A stretch of DNA of 64,000 nt from positions 1 through 64,000 of the forward strand of contig CAVZMO010000044.1 of assembly GCA_963776195.1 (NCBI GenBank), read 5' to 3'. Origin of the DNA: CAVZMO01 sp963776195. GTDB lineage: Bacteria > Nitrospirota > Thermodesulfovibrionia > Thermodesulfovibrionales > SM23-35. The stretch's first letter is position 1. Each line of letters starts with the position of its first letter. The notes under the pieces are model-generated. The model was not told the DNA's origin and made no database searches. It saw nothing but the letters and a program-made list of their open reading frames with translations. The position numbers were made by a program, and so were the translations under genes. Below are positions 36,381 through 44,569 of this stretch, piece by piece.

Positions 36381-36548
36381 GACACGTAAATCCAATTGCA
36401 TGGGAATTCTATGCACTTCAAAAGGTGATTGTTACCTCATCAAAAGTATTGACCGCGTTTATTTGTAAGTGGAGTCGATAATCGGCCCCTTCACATTCAA
36501 TCTTGAGTAAACATATCATTTCAAGAAAATTTGCATTAAAATATTCTC

Positions 36549-37271
36549 ATGAAGGACATATCTTTCCCTTTAGCTTTTCTTGCCGGTGTATTATCCTTTC
36601 TTTCCCCCTGCGTCCTTCCCCTTGTTCCCTCCTATGTCTCTTTTATAACGGGAATTTCCTTTAAAGACCTCACCGTCGGCCTGGACAGAAAAAAGATCCG
36701 ATATCTCACAATGACAAACTCTGCGGCCTTCATTGCCGGATTTTCCTCGGTATTCATTGCCCTCGGTGTATCGTCCTCGACAGTGGGGAAATTTCTCTTT
36801 GCCTATGTGGATTTGATAAGGACAATCGGCGGAATTCTCGTCATAGTCTTCGGTTTTTTTATCGCGGGTTTTCTGAGGCTCGATTTCCTCATGAAGGACA
36901 AGAAATTCCATCTGAGCGGCAAGCCGGCCGGTTACATAGGGACATTCATTGTCGGAATGACTTTTGCTGCGGGATGGAGCCCGTGCATAGGACCCATACT
37001 CGGCACGATCCTTGTCTATGCGGGTTCGAGAGGTTCCGCCCTGTATGGATTTCAATTGCTCGGGGTGTATTCACTCGGACTCGCAGTGCCTTTTTTTATC
37101 TCCGCGCTTGCTATAAACGTTTTTTTGAGCTATTCACCGAAAATCGCAAAATCCATGCGGGTGATCATGATTATCAGCGGCTTGCTTCTTATTGCTTTCG
37201 GCATTTTACTTTTAACGGATCAGTTAAAAACACTCACCGGATTGCTGCCGAATTTCGGGATAAAGTTTTAA
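36549..37271 (+). CDS. ccdA: Cytochrome c biogenesis protein CcdA
   Basis: 240 residues, six membrane helices. The two redox cysteines are in SPCVLPLVPSYVSFITG and GWSPCIGPILG. It moves electrons from cytosolic thioredoxin across the membrane to keep apocytochrome c (or other periplasmic) thiols reduced. It precedes ccsB and the heme genes, so this region serves c-type cytochrome assembly (system II). Confidence 0.93.
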   Translation: MKDISFPLAFLAGVLSFLSPCVLPLVPSYVSFITGISFKDLTVGLDRKKIRYLTMTNSAAFIAGFSSVFIALGVSSSTVGKFLFAYVDLIRTIGGILVIVFGFFIAGFLRLDFLMKDKKFHLSGKPAGYIGTFIVGMTFAAGWSPCIGPILGTILVYAGSRGSALYGFQLLGVYSLGLAVPFFISALAINVFLSYSPKIAKSMRVIMIISGLLLIAFGILLLTDQLKTLTGLLPNFGIKF

Positions 37272-37453
37272 TCAGGGTTGTGTCTGAAGTTGGTGAGACT
37301 GCATTAGGTCTCAATCTTTTTTTTCAACTACAGCGCCTCCTATTTGGCAAGAGATAACCGGTTCATTGAGTTTTTAAGCGTTATGGTATAATATTTTTAC
37401 AGAAACAGACCGTCAAATGCCCCTTCCGTTCTGTGTCAGGGTGTTACATATAG

Positions 37454-37624
37454 ATGGAAGACAAAGTAAGAGAAGAGATAAAGAAAAAGGCCAAAAATAA
37501 CAGACTGCCGTGTCCTGTTGCCAGAAAGATCGCGCAGGAACTCTCCGTTTCTTATAGAGAAATCGGCCTGGCTGCCGACGAGCTGAACATAAAGATTACG
37601 GACTGCGAGCTTGGTTGTTTCTGA
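37454..37624 (+). CDS. Small conserved-looking protein upstream of ccsB
   Basis: 56 residues: MEDKVREEIKKKAKNNRLPC, ARKIAQELSVSYREIGLAADEL and the C-terminal CELGCF. A helix-turn-helix-like middle and three cysteines are visible. The stop TGA overlaps the ccsB start (TGATG), so they are co-translated. Not recognised as a named family; its place suggests a link to cytochrome or heme assembly, but this is inference. Too short for most gene callers. Confidence 0.65.
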   Translation: MEDKVREEIKKKAKNNRLPCPVARKIAQELSVSYREIGLAADELNIKITDCELGCF

Positions 37625-38439
37625 TGGGAGTAATACTGTTTGAACTCGCCCTGACTTTCTATTTCGCCGCCACCGTTGTCAGTATTACAGAACTTTTCAA
37701 AAGCTCAAAAATAACCTCAAGGATCATGCTTTCCTCAGCAGTCATCGGATTTACTATTCACACGGTAAACATTATCTTTCGCTATGTCGCAGAAGGCCAC
37801 ATTCCTATAACAAACCCTCACGAGGCGACTTCTTTTTTCGCCTGGTGTATAGTCCTTATCTTTTTCATGCTACAGTTCAGATACAAGATCAGTCTTCTTT
37901 CTTCGTTCATCATGCCGGTTGTTTTTGTGCTTATGCTCTCCTCTTCAATGCTGCCGAGGGGGATGAAACCCCTTAGTCCCGTGCTCCACAGTTACTGGCT
38001 CGGTATCCATACCGTCCTTGCCTTTCTCGGTAACGCCGCCTTTGCGCTTGCATTCGGCATCGGTTCCATGTACCTCGTTCAGGAGCACTATGTGAAATCA
38101 AAACGTCTGGGTGGCCTGTTTGAAAGGTTGCCGAGCCTCCAGACACTCGACGAAATAAATTACCGGCTGATAACCTTCGGATTTCCATTGCTCACCCTTG
38201 CGATCATAACAGGCGCTCTGTGGGCAGAGAGCGCCTGGGGAAGCTACTGGAACTGGGACCCGAGGGAGACATGGTCTCTGATCACGTGGTTTATCTATGC
38301 AATCGTACTTCATGCGCGGCTTATTGCGGGATGGAGGGGGAAGAGGGCTGCGTTGCTGTCAATAATAGGTTTTTTAACCATTATCATCGCCTTTTTTGGT
38401 ATTAAACTACTCCAGAAAGGGCTTCATGTTTTCGTATGA
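37624..38439 (+). CDS. ccsB: Cytochrome c assembly protein CcsB/CcsA family
   Basis: 271 residues, about eight membrane helices. Carries the CcsA-family tryptophan-rich signature WGSYWNWDPRETWSLITW and histidines near it that handle heme. Works in system II heme delivery to apocytochrome c. The start is the ATG overlapping the previous stop; the end overlaps hemA by 4 nt (ATGA). A ResB partner is not in the window. Confidence 0.88.
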   Translation: MGVILFELALTFYFAATVVSITELFKSSKITSRIMLSSAVIGFTIHTVNIIFRYVAEGHIPITNPHEATSFFAWCIVLIFFMLQFRYKISLLSSFIMPVVFVLMLSSSMLPRGMKPLSPVLHSYWLGIHTVLAFLGNAAFALAFGIGSMYLVQEHYVKSKRLGGLFERLPSLQTLDEINYRLITFGFPLLTLAIITGALWAESAWGSYWNWDPRETWSLITWFIYAIVLHARLIAGWRGKRAALLSIIGFLTIIIAFFGIKLLQKGLHVFV

Positions 38440-39704
38440 AAGTTTTTGTCGCGGGACTTAATCACAAGATTGCCGATGTCGATGTCAGGGAGAAACTGGC
38501 GTTCAACGGCCCGAAGCTTGAAGAGGGCCTGACAAGGTTTAAAGAACTTTCCGGGGTGGAAGAGGCGATCATATTGTCCACCTGCAACAGGGTAGAACTT
38601 TATGCGAATGTCGGGGATGCCCGGAAGGCTTCCGAATCTATTAAGGACTTCCTCTCGGAATTTCACAATATAAAGAGAGGGTCTCTCGATAATGCCCTTT
38701 ATTTCTATGACGATACAAATGCGGTGAGGCATGTCTTCAGGGTCGCTTCGAGCCTCGACTCGATGGTCGTGGGTGAACCGCAAATCCTCGGGCAATTGAA
38801 AGACGCTTTTGATCTGGCCCTTTCGAAAAAAACCACGGGCATCCTCCTCAATAAATTAATGAAAAAGGCCATCTCCGTTGCAAAGAGGGTGAGGACGGAA
38901 ACGAGGATAGCCGAGAATGCCGTCTCCATAAGTTTTGCTGCGGTCGAACTCGCGAAAAAGATATTTACCGACCTTTCGAAGAGGGTCTTTATGCTTTTAG
39001 GGGCAGGTGAGATGGCTGAACTCGCCGCAAAACATCTGATCAGCACCGGTGTGAAAGAGGTTCTTGTTTCGAACAGGACTTTCGAGCGGGCCTGTGAACT
39101 GTCCAAGGAATTTAGAGGGAGGCCTGTTAAATTCGAAGAGTTTATCCAGGAGATGGTACGCACTGATATCGTCATCTGCTCGACGGGTGCGCCGACGTAT
39201 ATCCTGACAAAAAATCAGATGCAGAAGGTGATGAGAGAGAGGAAACAGAGACAGGTCTTCATTATCGATATCTCTGTCCCGAGGAATATCGATCCCGAGA
39301 TCAACGATCTGGATAATGTATATTTGTATAATGTCGATGACCTTCAGGGAGTTGTCCACGCAAATATGTTTGAGAGGCAGAAAGAGGCGGAGAAGGCGGA
39401 AAAGATTATCGAAGAAGAGATAGACACCTTCCTTAAATGGCAATCATCTCTCGATTCGGTGCCGACTATTGTTGCCCTGAGGGAGAAGGCTGAGGAGATT
39501 AAGAAGGAAGAGCTTGATAAACTCTTACATAAGATTCCAGGGATAGGAGAAAAAGAGAGAGAGGCGATAGAATATATGGCCACCGCCCTGGTGAATAAAC
39601 TGATCCACCCGCCGACCGCAGCTTTAAAAGAGGCCTCCGAAGATAAGGACGCGATGGTTGCAACCATAAGAAGGCTTTACGGCATCAACGGAGAGGAGAA
39701 ATAG
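38436..39704 (+). CDS. hemA: Glutamyl-tRNA reductase
   Basis: 422 residues. First committed step of C5 tetrapyrrole synthesis, converting glutamyl-tRNA to glutamate semialdehyde. The catalytic Cys50 lies in STCNRVELYA; GEPQILGQLKDAF and the NADPH-binding segment LLGAGEMAELAAKHL follow. Translationally coupled to ccsB by a 4-nt overlap; hemC follows 7 nt after the stop. Confidence 0.97.
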   Translation: MKVFVAGLNHKIADVDVREKLAFNGPKLEEGLTRFKELSGVEEAIILSTCNRVELYANVGDARKASESIKDFLSEFHNIKRGSLDNALYFYDDTNAVRHVFRVASSLDSMVVGEPQILGQLKDAFDLALSKKTTGILLNKLMKKAISVAKRVRTETRIAENAVSISFAAVELAKKIFTDLSKRVFMLLGAGEMAELAAKHLISTGVKEVLVSNRTFERACELSKEFRGRPVKFEEFIQEMVRTDIVICSTGAPTYILTKNQMQKVMRERKQRQVFIIDISVPRNIDPEINDLDNVYLYNVDDLQGVVHANMFERQKEAEKAEKIIEEEIDTFLKWQSSLDSVPTIVALREKAEEIKKEELDKLLHKIPGIGEKEREAIEYMATALVNKLIHPPTAALKEASEDKDAMVATIRRLYGINGEEK

Positions 39705-39711
39705 CTTTTCC

Positions 39712-40758
39712 ATGAAAAGAGAAAAAGTCGTTATCGGCACACGGGGCAGCAAACTCGCCCTCTGGCAGGCTGAATTTATTAAATCGGAATTAACAAGACG
39801 TTATCCCGTCCTGAAGGTGGAGTTGAACAAGATTAAGACCACAGGGGACAAGATTTTAGACGTTCCCTTGGCACAGGTCGGCGGAAAAGGCCTTTTCGTT
39901 AAGGAGATAGAAGAGGCGCTCTTAAGTCGCGAAGCGGACATCGCGGTCCATAGCATGAAAGACGTGCCGACGGAATTTCCCGACGGCCTTCATCTTGCCG
40001 TTATTTGTGAGAGAGAAGACCCTCGCGATGCCTTCATCTCTCAAGTTCAAGATTCTACATTCAAGATTCAAAACTTTAAAAGCTTGCCTGAAGGCGCGAC
40101 AATCGGGACGAGCAGCCTCAGACGGTCATGTCAATTGCTGAGCATCAGGCCCGACCTGCGGATTGAACAGCTAAGGGGAAACCTCGATACACGATTGAAA
40201 AAGCTCGATGAAGGGCAGTTTGATGCGATAATCCTTGCCGCTGCGGGGATCAAAAGGCTCGGCTTGCAGAAAAGGATAACGGAGATACTCCCCTTTGAGA
40301 TAAGCCTCTCCGCTATAGGTCAGGGAGCCATCGGGATCGAGTGCAGGATTAATGATGAATTTATCAATAACCTTATTGCGCCGCTGAATCATTCGGAAAC
40401 GTCCATATGCGTGAGAGCAGAGAGGGCTTTCTTGCAACGGTTGGAAGGCGGTTGCCAGGTGCCTATCGCGGCACATGCGAGACTGATCGGTCGGGGTCCA
40501 TCCTCCCATGGCAAGGAGGGGAGTAGTATTCACTCCGAAAATAATACTTCAAACTCCAAGCTTCTTATTTTGGACGGGCTTGTCGGCAGTATTCGCGGAG
40601 ATGAGATTGTAAAAGGTCATATTGAAGGAAATCCCGAACAAGGAGAAATTCTCGGGATTCAATTGGCAGATGACATTCTTTCAAAGGGTGCAAAAGAAAT
40701 ATTGGATGAGGTGTACAAAAGGTATGCTCCGCCGGTTAACGGCGAAATCAGCAGTTAG
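39712..40758 (+). CDS. hemC: Hydroxymethylbilane synthase with in-frame repeat insert
   Basis: 348 residues, about 35 longer than usual. Joins four porphobilinogens. Visible: RGSKLALWQAEFI, HSMKDVPTEFP, GTSSLRR, and the cofactor-carrying Cys in LEGGCQVPIAAHA. Between DAFIS and LPEGATIGT, where most HemC proteins have a few residues, lies QVQDSTFKIQNFKS, encoded by AT-rich repeat DNA (40040-40081). A second unusual stretch, PSSHGKEGSSIHSENNTSNS, lies between domains II and III. Both keep the frame and avoid the active site, so the enzyme is likely still functional. Confidence 0.95.
   Translation: MKREKVVIGTRGSKLALWQAEFIKSELTRRYPVLKVELNKIKTTGDKILDVPLAQVGGKGLFVKEIEEALLSREADIAVHSMKDVPTEFPDGLHLAVICEREDPRDAFISQVQDSTFKIQNFKSLPEGATIGTSSLRRSCQLLSIRPDLRIEQLRGNLDTRLKKLDEGQFDAIILAAAGIKRLGLQKRITEILPFEISLSAIGQGAIGIECRINDEFINNLIAPLNHSETSICVRAERAFLQRLEGGCQVPIAAHARLIGRGPSSHGKEGSSIHSENNTSNSKLLILDGLVGSIRGDEIVKGHIEGNPEQGEILGIQLADDILSKGAKEILDEVYKRYAPPVNGEISS
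40040..40081. repeat. AT-rich repeat inside hemC
   Basis: Made of AAGTTCAAGATTC and ATTCAAGATTCAAAAC, i.e. the same TTCAARATTC-like units as in the repeats at 26892-27015 and 44356-44402. It encodes an in-frame insert of about 13 residues. Confidence 0.6.
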
Positions 40759-40765
40759 CCGACTG

Positions 40766-41392
40766 TCATTCTCTTCTCTCCATTTCCTCGATCTCTTCTC
40801 TTCTTTCCTGACAATCCGTACAGTAAATGGCAAACGGGAGGATCTTGAGTCTTTGTTCGCTTATCGCTTCCCCGCAATCCTCACATATTCCGTAAGTGCC
40901 TTCGTCGAGTTTCCGCAGGGCTTCGTCTATTTTTTGAAGAGTGACTTTATGAGAGCTCAGCTGCCGCAAGCTGATGTCTTCAGATAGATCAACCACCGAC
41001 CAGTCTCCATCATCGAGCGCCGTATCCACAAGCTGCCTTGTTTCACCTTTTATGTATTTGGATATCTCTACCTTCGCCTCTTTAACGATCTGCTCTCTTT
41101 TTGCAATAAGAGTTCTTCTCAGCGCGATTTTTCTCTCCTCTTCCGATCCTCTACCGGAGAGCTTCTTTGAAGCGGAAGATTTTGCAACTGTTTTACTTTT
41201 ACGGGCGGTATCTGCCTTCTTTCTTAGGATGGTTTTCTTAGCAACAGGTTTTGCAGGAACTGTTTTCCTTTTCTTCGGGTTTTTTGGTTTTGCTTTCGGC
41301 CGGGCCTTTGCGGCCGCCTTTTTAGGAGCAGTTTTTGTTTTCTTCTCCCCCACCCTCCTACCGGTCTCCTTTTTTGCTTTTCTCTCTGCCAT
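40766..41392 (-). CDS. DksA/TraR-type zinc finger protein with basic N-terminal tail
   Basis: 208 residues. About the first 95 are Lys/Ala-rich (KPKAKPKNPKKRKTVPAK type). The C-terminal 100 have the DksA coiled coil and zinc finger with four cysteines (CEDCGEAISEQRLKILPFAIYCTDCQ). DksA-like proteins bind RNA polymerase through the secondary channel. The usual acidic tip of the coiled coil appears not to be the DxxDxA of E. coli DksA. Convergent with hemC, 7 nt between the stops. Confidence 0.85.
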   Translation of the reverse strand: MAERKAKKETGRRVGEKKTKTAPKKAAAKARPKAKPKNPKKRKTVPAKPVAKKTILRKKADTARKSKTVAKSSASKKLSGRGSEEERKIALRRTLIAKREQIVKEAKVEISKYIKGETRQLVDTALDDGDWSVVDLSEDISLRQLSSHKVTLQKIDEALRKLDEGTYGICEDCGEAISEQRLKILPFAIYCTDCQERREEIEEMERRE

Positions 41393-41394
41393 TA

Positions 41395-41544
41395 TTATGT
41401 TCCCTTTTTTTCTTCCTGCGATTTATCCTCTTCCTTGAAGACTTCGATGATACTCCCTACCTTTATCCCTGCTGCCTGCAACGCCTTCTGAATATCCGAC
41501 AGCTTTGCATCTGTTACTTTCACAATAAAGTTGCTGTTCGTCAT
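41395..41544 (-). CDS. Small hypothetical protein downstream of frr
   Basis: 49 residues, MTNSNFIVKVTDAKLSDIQKALQAAGIKVGSIIEVFKEED: a ferredoxin-like or ACT-like beta-alpha-beta pattern. Its ATG begins just after the frr stop region (1 nt between), so it is in the rpsB-tsf-pyrH-frr operon, followed directly by the DksA-like gene. Not recognised. Confidence 0.6.
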   Translation of the reverse strand: MTNSNFIVKVTDAKLSDIQKALQAAGIKVGSIIEVFKEEDKSQEEKKGT

Positions 41545-41545
41545 C

Positions 41546-42103
41546 TTACACTTCCATAATTTCCTTTTCCTTATTAGCCAAAACCTCATCCACCTTTGCT
41601 ATATAAGAATCCGTAAGCTTCTGTATCTCCTCCTGGGATTTCTTAACAACGTCCTCACTGATGTGTTTATCTTTTTCCAGTTTCTTGAGCTCCTCGTTCG
41701 TATCTCTCCTGATGTTTCTTATCGCGACCTTTGCCTCCTCAGCTTTTTTCTTGACCATCTTTACGAGATGCTTCCTTCTTTCCTCTGTCAACGAAGGGAT
41801 ATTTATTCTTATGATTTTTCCGTCGTTTGTGGGCGTCAGGCCAAGGTCTGATTTCAGGATCGCTTTTTCCAGCTCGGGAATGACCTTCTGGTCCCATGGC
41901 TGAATTGCTATCTGACGGCTCTCCGGTATACTCAGACTCGCAAGCTGTTGAAGCGGTGTTAAACTGTCGTAGTAGTTGACCATAAGCCCGTCGAGGAGCG
42001 CCAGTGAAGCCCTCCCCGTCCTGATCGAGGAAAAGTCCTTTTTCAGGACCTCTATCGTGCGGGACATCCGGTCAGTGGTTTTTCTTTTTAACTCTTGCTC
42101 CAT
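41546..42103 (-). CDS. frr: Ribosome recycling factor
   Basis: 185 residues. RTGRASLALLDGLMVNYYDSLTPLQQLASL is the family signature and the C-terminal helices (DTNEELKKLEKDKHISEDV) complete domain I. Splits post-termination ribosomes with EF-G. AAGGGGGAACA precedes the ATG. Overlaps the end of pyrH by 32 nt. Confidence 0.97.
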   Translation of the reverse strand: MEQELKRKTTDRMSRTIEVLKKDFSSIRTGRASLALLDGLMVNYYDSLTPLQQLASLSIPESRQIAIQPWDQKVIPELEKAILKSDLGLTPTNDGKIIRINIPSLTEERRKHLVKMVKKKAEEAKVAIRNIRRDTNEELKKLEKDKHISEDVVKKSQEEIQKLTDSYIAKVDEVLANKEKEIMEV

Positions 42104-42818
42104 TGTTCCCCCTTACAAGAGTTCCGATCTTTTTTCCTTCTATAATTTTTCTTATACTGCCTTTTCCTCTTAAATTAAATACCACAATCGGCAGGTTGTT
42201 GTCCATACATAATGATATTGCCGTCGAATCCATGATACTCAGTCCTCTTTTTAAGACATCGATATAGGTGAGTGTATCATATTTCTTCGCAGAGGGGTCT
42301 TTCATGGGATCGGCGGAGTATATACCGTCAACCTTTGTCGCTTTGATTATAACTTCCGCATCGATCTCCATCGCCCTGAGGGAAGCAGCCGTATCAGTGG
42401 TGAAATAAGGGTTTCCCGTACCTGCCGCAAAGATAACGGTTCTTCCCTTTTCGAGATGCCTCATCGCTTTGCGTCTTATATAAGGCTCGGCAAGTTCTTT
42501 CATCTCTATTGCAGACTGGACCCTTGTCGGAATATTGTATTTTTCGAGGTAATTCTGAAGCGCAAGCGCATTAATGACGGTTGCGAGCATACCCATATAA
42601 TCTGCGGATGCCCTTTCGATACCTTTAACGCTTGCTTCCACTCCTCTGAAGATATTTCCGCCGCCTATGACGATCGCCATCTCTACCCCCATAGAAACAG
42701 CTTCCTTTATCTCTCTGGCAATGAAGTCCACAGTAGCCGGATCGACCCCGTATGCCTGATCACCCATCATGGCTTCACCGCTTATCTTGAGGAGTATCCT
42801 CTTGTATTTCAAGCGCAT
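42072..42818 (-). CDS. pyrH: UMP kinase
   Basis: 248 residues, amino-acid kinase fold: RILLKISGEAMMG, VIGGGNIFRG, FAAGTGNPYFTTDTAA. Makes UDP from UMP. The C-terminus carries about ten extra residues (NNGARVKKKNH) after the usual IGTLV end, overlapping frr. Gap to tsf is 4 nt. Confidence 0.97.
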   Translation of the reverse strand: MRLKYKRILLKISGEAMMGDQAYGVDPATVDFIAREIKEAVSMGVEMAIVIGGGNIFRGVEASVKGIERASADYMGMLATVINALALQNYLEKYNIPTRVQSAIEMKELAEPYIRRKAMRHLEKGRTVIFAAGTGNPYFTTDTAASLRAMEIDAEVIIKATKVDGIYSADPMKDPSAKKYDTLTYIDVLKRGLSIMDSTAISLCMDNNLPIVVFNLRGKGSIRKIIEGKKIGTLVRGNNGARVKKKNH

Positions 42819-42822
42819 AATC

Positions 42823-43422
42823 CTATTTTGTTTCTCCGAGCTGGAATCTGGCGAATCTCCTTATAATGATGTTTTCGCCTAATTTTGCGACCTTTTCCGT
42901 AACGAGATCTTTAACTGTCTTCTTCTGGTCGGGATCTTTAATGAATATCTGATCGAGAAGACAGTTATCGCTGTAAAATTTTTCGAGCTTGCCTTCTATG
43001 ATCTTTTCGATGACCTGCGGGGGTTTGCCCGAAACCTGTGCCCTATATATTTCTTTTTCGCGATCCAATACGTCCTGGGGCACGTCTTCTCTGGTAAGGT
43101 AAAGCGGGTTTGCCGCAGCTATGTGCATCGCCACATCTTTCATAAGCTCTTTAAAATCATCTGTTCTCGCAACGAAGTCCGTCTCGCAGTTTATCTCAAC
43201 CATCGTACCGATCCTGCCCATATGGATATAAGCGTCGATAAGCCCTTCCGATACGCTTCTGCCTGCTTTTTTCAGCGCCGTCGCAAGGCCTTTTTGTCTC
43301 AGCAAATCTATCGCCTTCTCAAAATCTCCGTTGCTTTCCGTCAGCGCTTTTTTACACTCCATCATTCCCGCGCCGGTTTTTTCTCTGAGGTTCTTGACTG
43401 ATTCCGCGGATATTGCCGTCAT
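42823..43422 (-). CDS. tsf: Elongation factor Ts, short form
   Basis: 199 residues, shorter than the E. coli protein (283) and like Thermus-type EF-Ts. UBA-like N-terminus LREKTGAGMMECKKAL, then the EF-Tu contact motif INCETDFVART. Nucleotide exchange factor for EF-Tu. Overlaps rpsB by 4 nt. Confidence 0.97.
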   Translation of the reverse strand: MTAISAESVKNLREKTGAGMMECKKALTESNGDFEKAIDLLRQKGLATALKKAGRSVSEGLIDAYIHMGRIGTMVEINCETDFVARTDDFKELMKDVAMHIAAANPLYLTREDVPQDVLDREKEIYRAQVSGKPPQVIEKIIEGKLEKFYSDNCLLDQIFIKDPDQKKTVKDLVTEKVAKLGENIIIRRFARFQLGETK

Positions 43423-44180
43423 TCAGGTACCTCTGCCTCTTCCTGCTCAATTTTCTCCTCAACTTTGACCTTCTCGACCTCTTCAGCCTTGGCCTTGGCC
43501 AAAGTCTCCTTGCCTTCCATGAAGGCGTCAGCGATCTTTGAGGTTATGAGTTTTATGGCCCTTATCGCGTCATCGTTTCCCGGAATCACATAATCGATTT
43601 CGTCGGGGTCGCAGTTTGTGTCGACTATTGCGACAATCGGCACCGAGAGTTTTTTTGCCTCTGCAACAGCAATTCTCTCTTTCTTCGGGTCAACAATAAA
43701 CAGAGCGCCCGGGAATCTCGTCATATCTTTAATGCCGGAAAGGTTTCTTTCCAGTTTCACTCTTTTTTTCTCGATTGCTGCGACTTCTTTTTTCGGAAGC
43801 AGTTCCATGGTGCCGTCGGCTTTCATGATCTCGATCTTCTTTAACTTTTCTATACTCTTCTTAATCGTTGAAAAATTCGTGAGCATTCCTCCGAGCCAGC
43901 GCTGGTTCACATAAAACGCACCTGATCTTTCCGCCTCTTCCTTAATCGCATCCTGGGATTGTTTTTTCGTGCCGACAAAGAGCACCGGCGCCCCTGACAT
44001 AGAAACGTTTTTTATAAAATTATAGGCTTCCTCAAGACCCTTCACCGTCTTCTGAAGGTCAATAATATAGATACCGTTTCTCTCTCCGAAGATGTATTTC
44101 TTCATCTTGGGATGCCATCTCTTTACCTGATGACCAAAGTGTACCCCTGCTTCAAGCAGTTCTTTCATTGCTGCTACCAT
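43419..44180 (-). CDS. rpsB: 30S ribosomal protein S2
   Basis: 253 residues: LLEAGVHFGHQVKRWHPKM, FVGTKKQSQDAI, RWLGGMLTNFSTIKKSI, VDTNCDPDEIDYVIPGNDDA. The C-terminal tail is Glu/Lys-rich. Head of the rpsB-tsf-pyrH-frr operon; GGGAGG upstream. A long structured leader precedes it. Confidence 0.97.
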   Translation of the reverse strand: MVAAMKELLEAGVHFGHQVKRWHPKMKKYIFGERNGIYIIDLQKTVKGLEEAYNFIKNVSMSGAPVLFVGTKKQSQDAIKEEAERSGAFYVNQRWLGGMLTNFSTIKKSIEKLKKIEIMKADGTMELLPKKEVAAIEKKRVKLERNLSGIKDMTRFPGALFIVDPKKERIAVAEAKKLSVPIVAIVDTNCDPDEIDYVIPGNDDAIRAIKLITSKIADAFMEGKETLAKAKAEEVEKVKVEEKIEQEEAEVPE

Positions 44181-44206
44181 TTTCTTCTTTTTCCTCCCGT
44201 TTTTTC

Positions 44207-44289
44207 AAAATCCCTTTTTCCGGCCACAGGGATTTTTCTGTACAAATTAATTAAGTCGTATGACGTATTTCCCCCAACGAGAAATACGT
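44207..44289 (-). promoter_or_regulatory. Two-hairpin leader of rpsB
   Basis: On the rpsB strand, a 9-bp perfect hairpin (ACGTATTTC at 44263-44271 with GAAATACGT at 44281-44289) comes first, then an 8-bp hairpin (AAAATCCC at 44207-44214 with GGGATTTT at 44229-44236) about 27 nt before the start codon. This could be an S2 autoregulatory leader, a function known in other bacteria; identity here is inferred. Confidence 0.5.
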
Positions 44290-44355
44290 GTTCCTTCAAG
44301 GTGCTAAGAATAACACAAAAATATCTTTTTTTGCAAGGGGATAGGGTGTTACAAT

Positions 44356-44402
44356 GGTTAAATCCTAAATTCAAAATTCTAAATCCTAAACAAGGACAAA
44401 TT
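44356..44402. repeat. AT-rich low-complexity repeat
   Basis: TTAAATCCTAAATTCAAAATTC followed by the 13-mer AAATCCTAAACAA (44381-44393), shared in inverted form with 26978-26990. Confidence 0.6.
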
Positions 44403-44419
44403 TTAGAGGAAGATTCCTA

Positions 44420-44507
44420 AATTCCCCCTTAAGAAAGGGGGCGTAGGGGGTTGTTAAGAAATGGTAGAGGCACAACCCCCTTTATCCCCCTTTTCCAAGG
44501 GGGAATT
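44420..44507. repeat. 88-bp palindromic element
   Basis: AATTCCCCCTT at the left end and AAGGGGGAATT at the right end are perfect inverted repeats. Inside, GGGGGTTGT and ACAACCCCC pair around a 17-nt loop. The whole forms one long hairpin, as for miniature inverted-repeat or REP elements. A related CCCCCTTAAG sequence occurs inside purL at 53256-53290. Confidence 0.8.
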
Positions 44508-44569
44508 AGATGCAAGAAATTTGCTGTTGTGGCGTTTACATATTAGGTTTCTGTTAAAAGGGGGAAATT

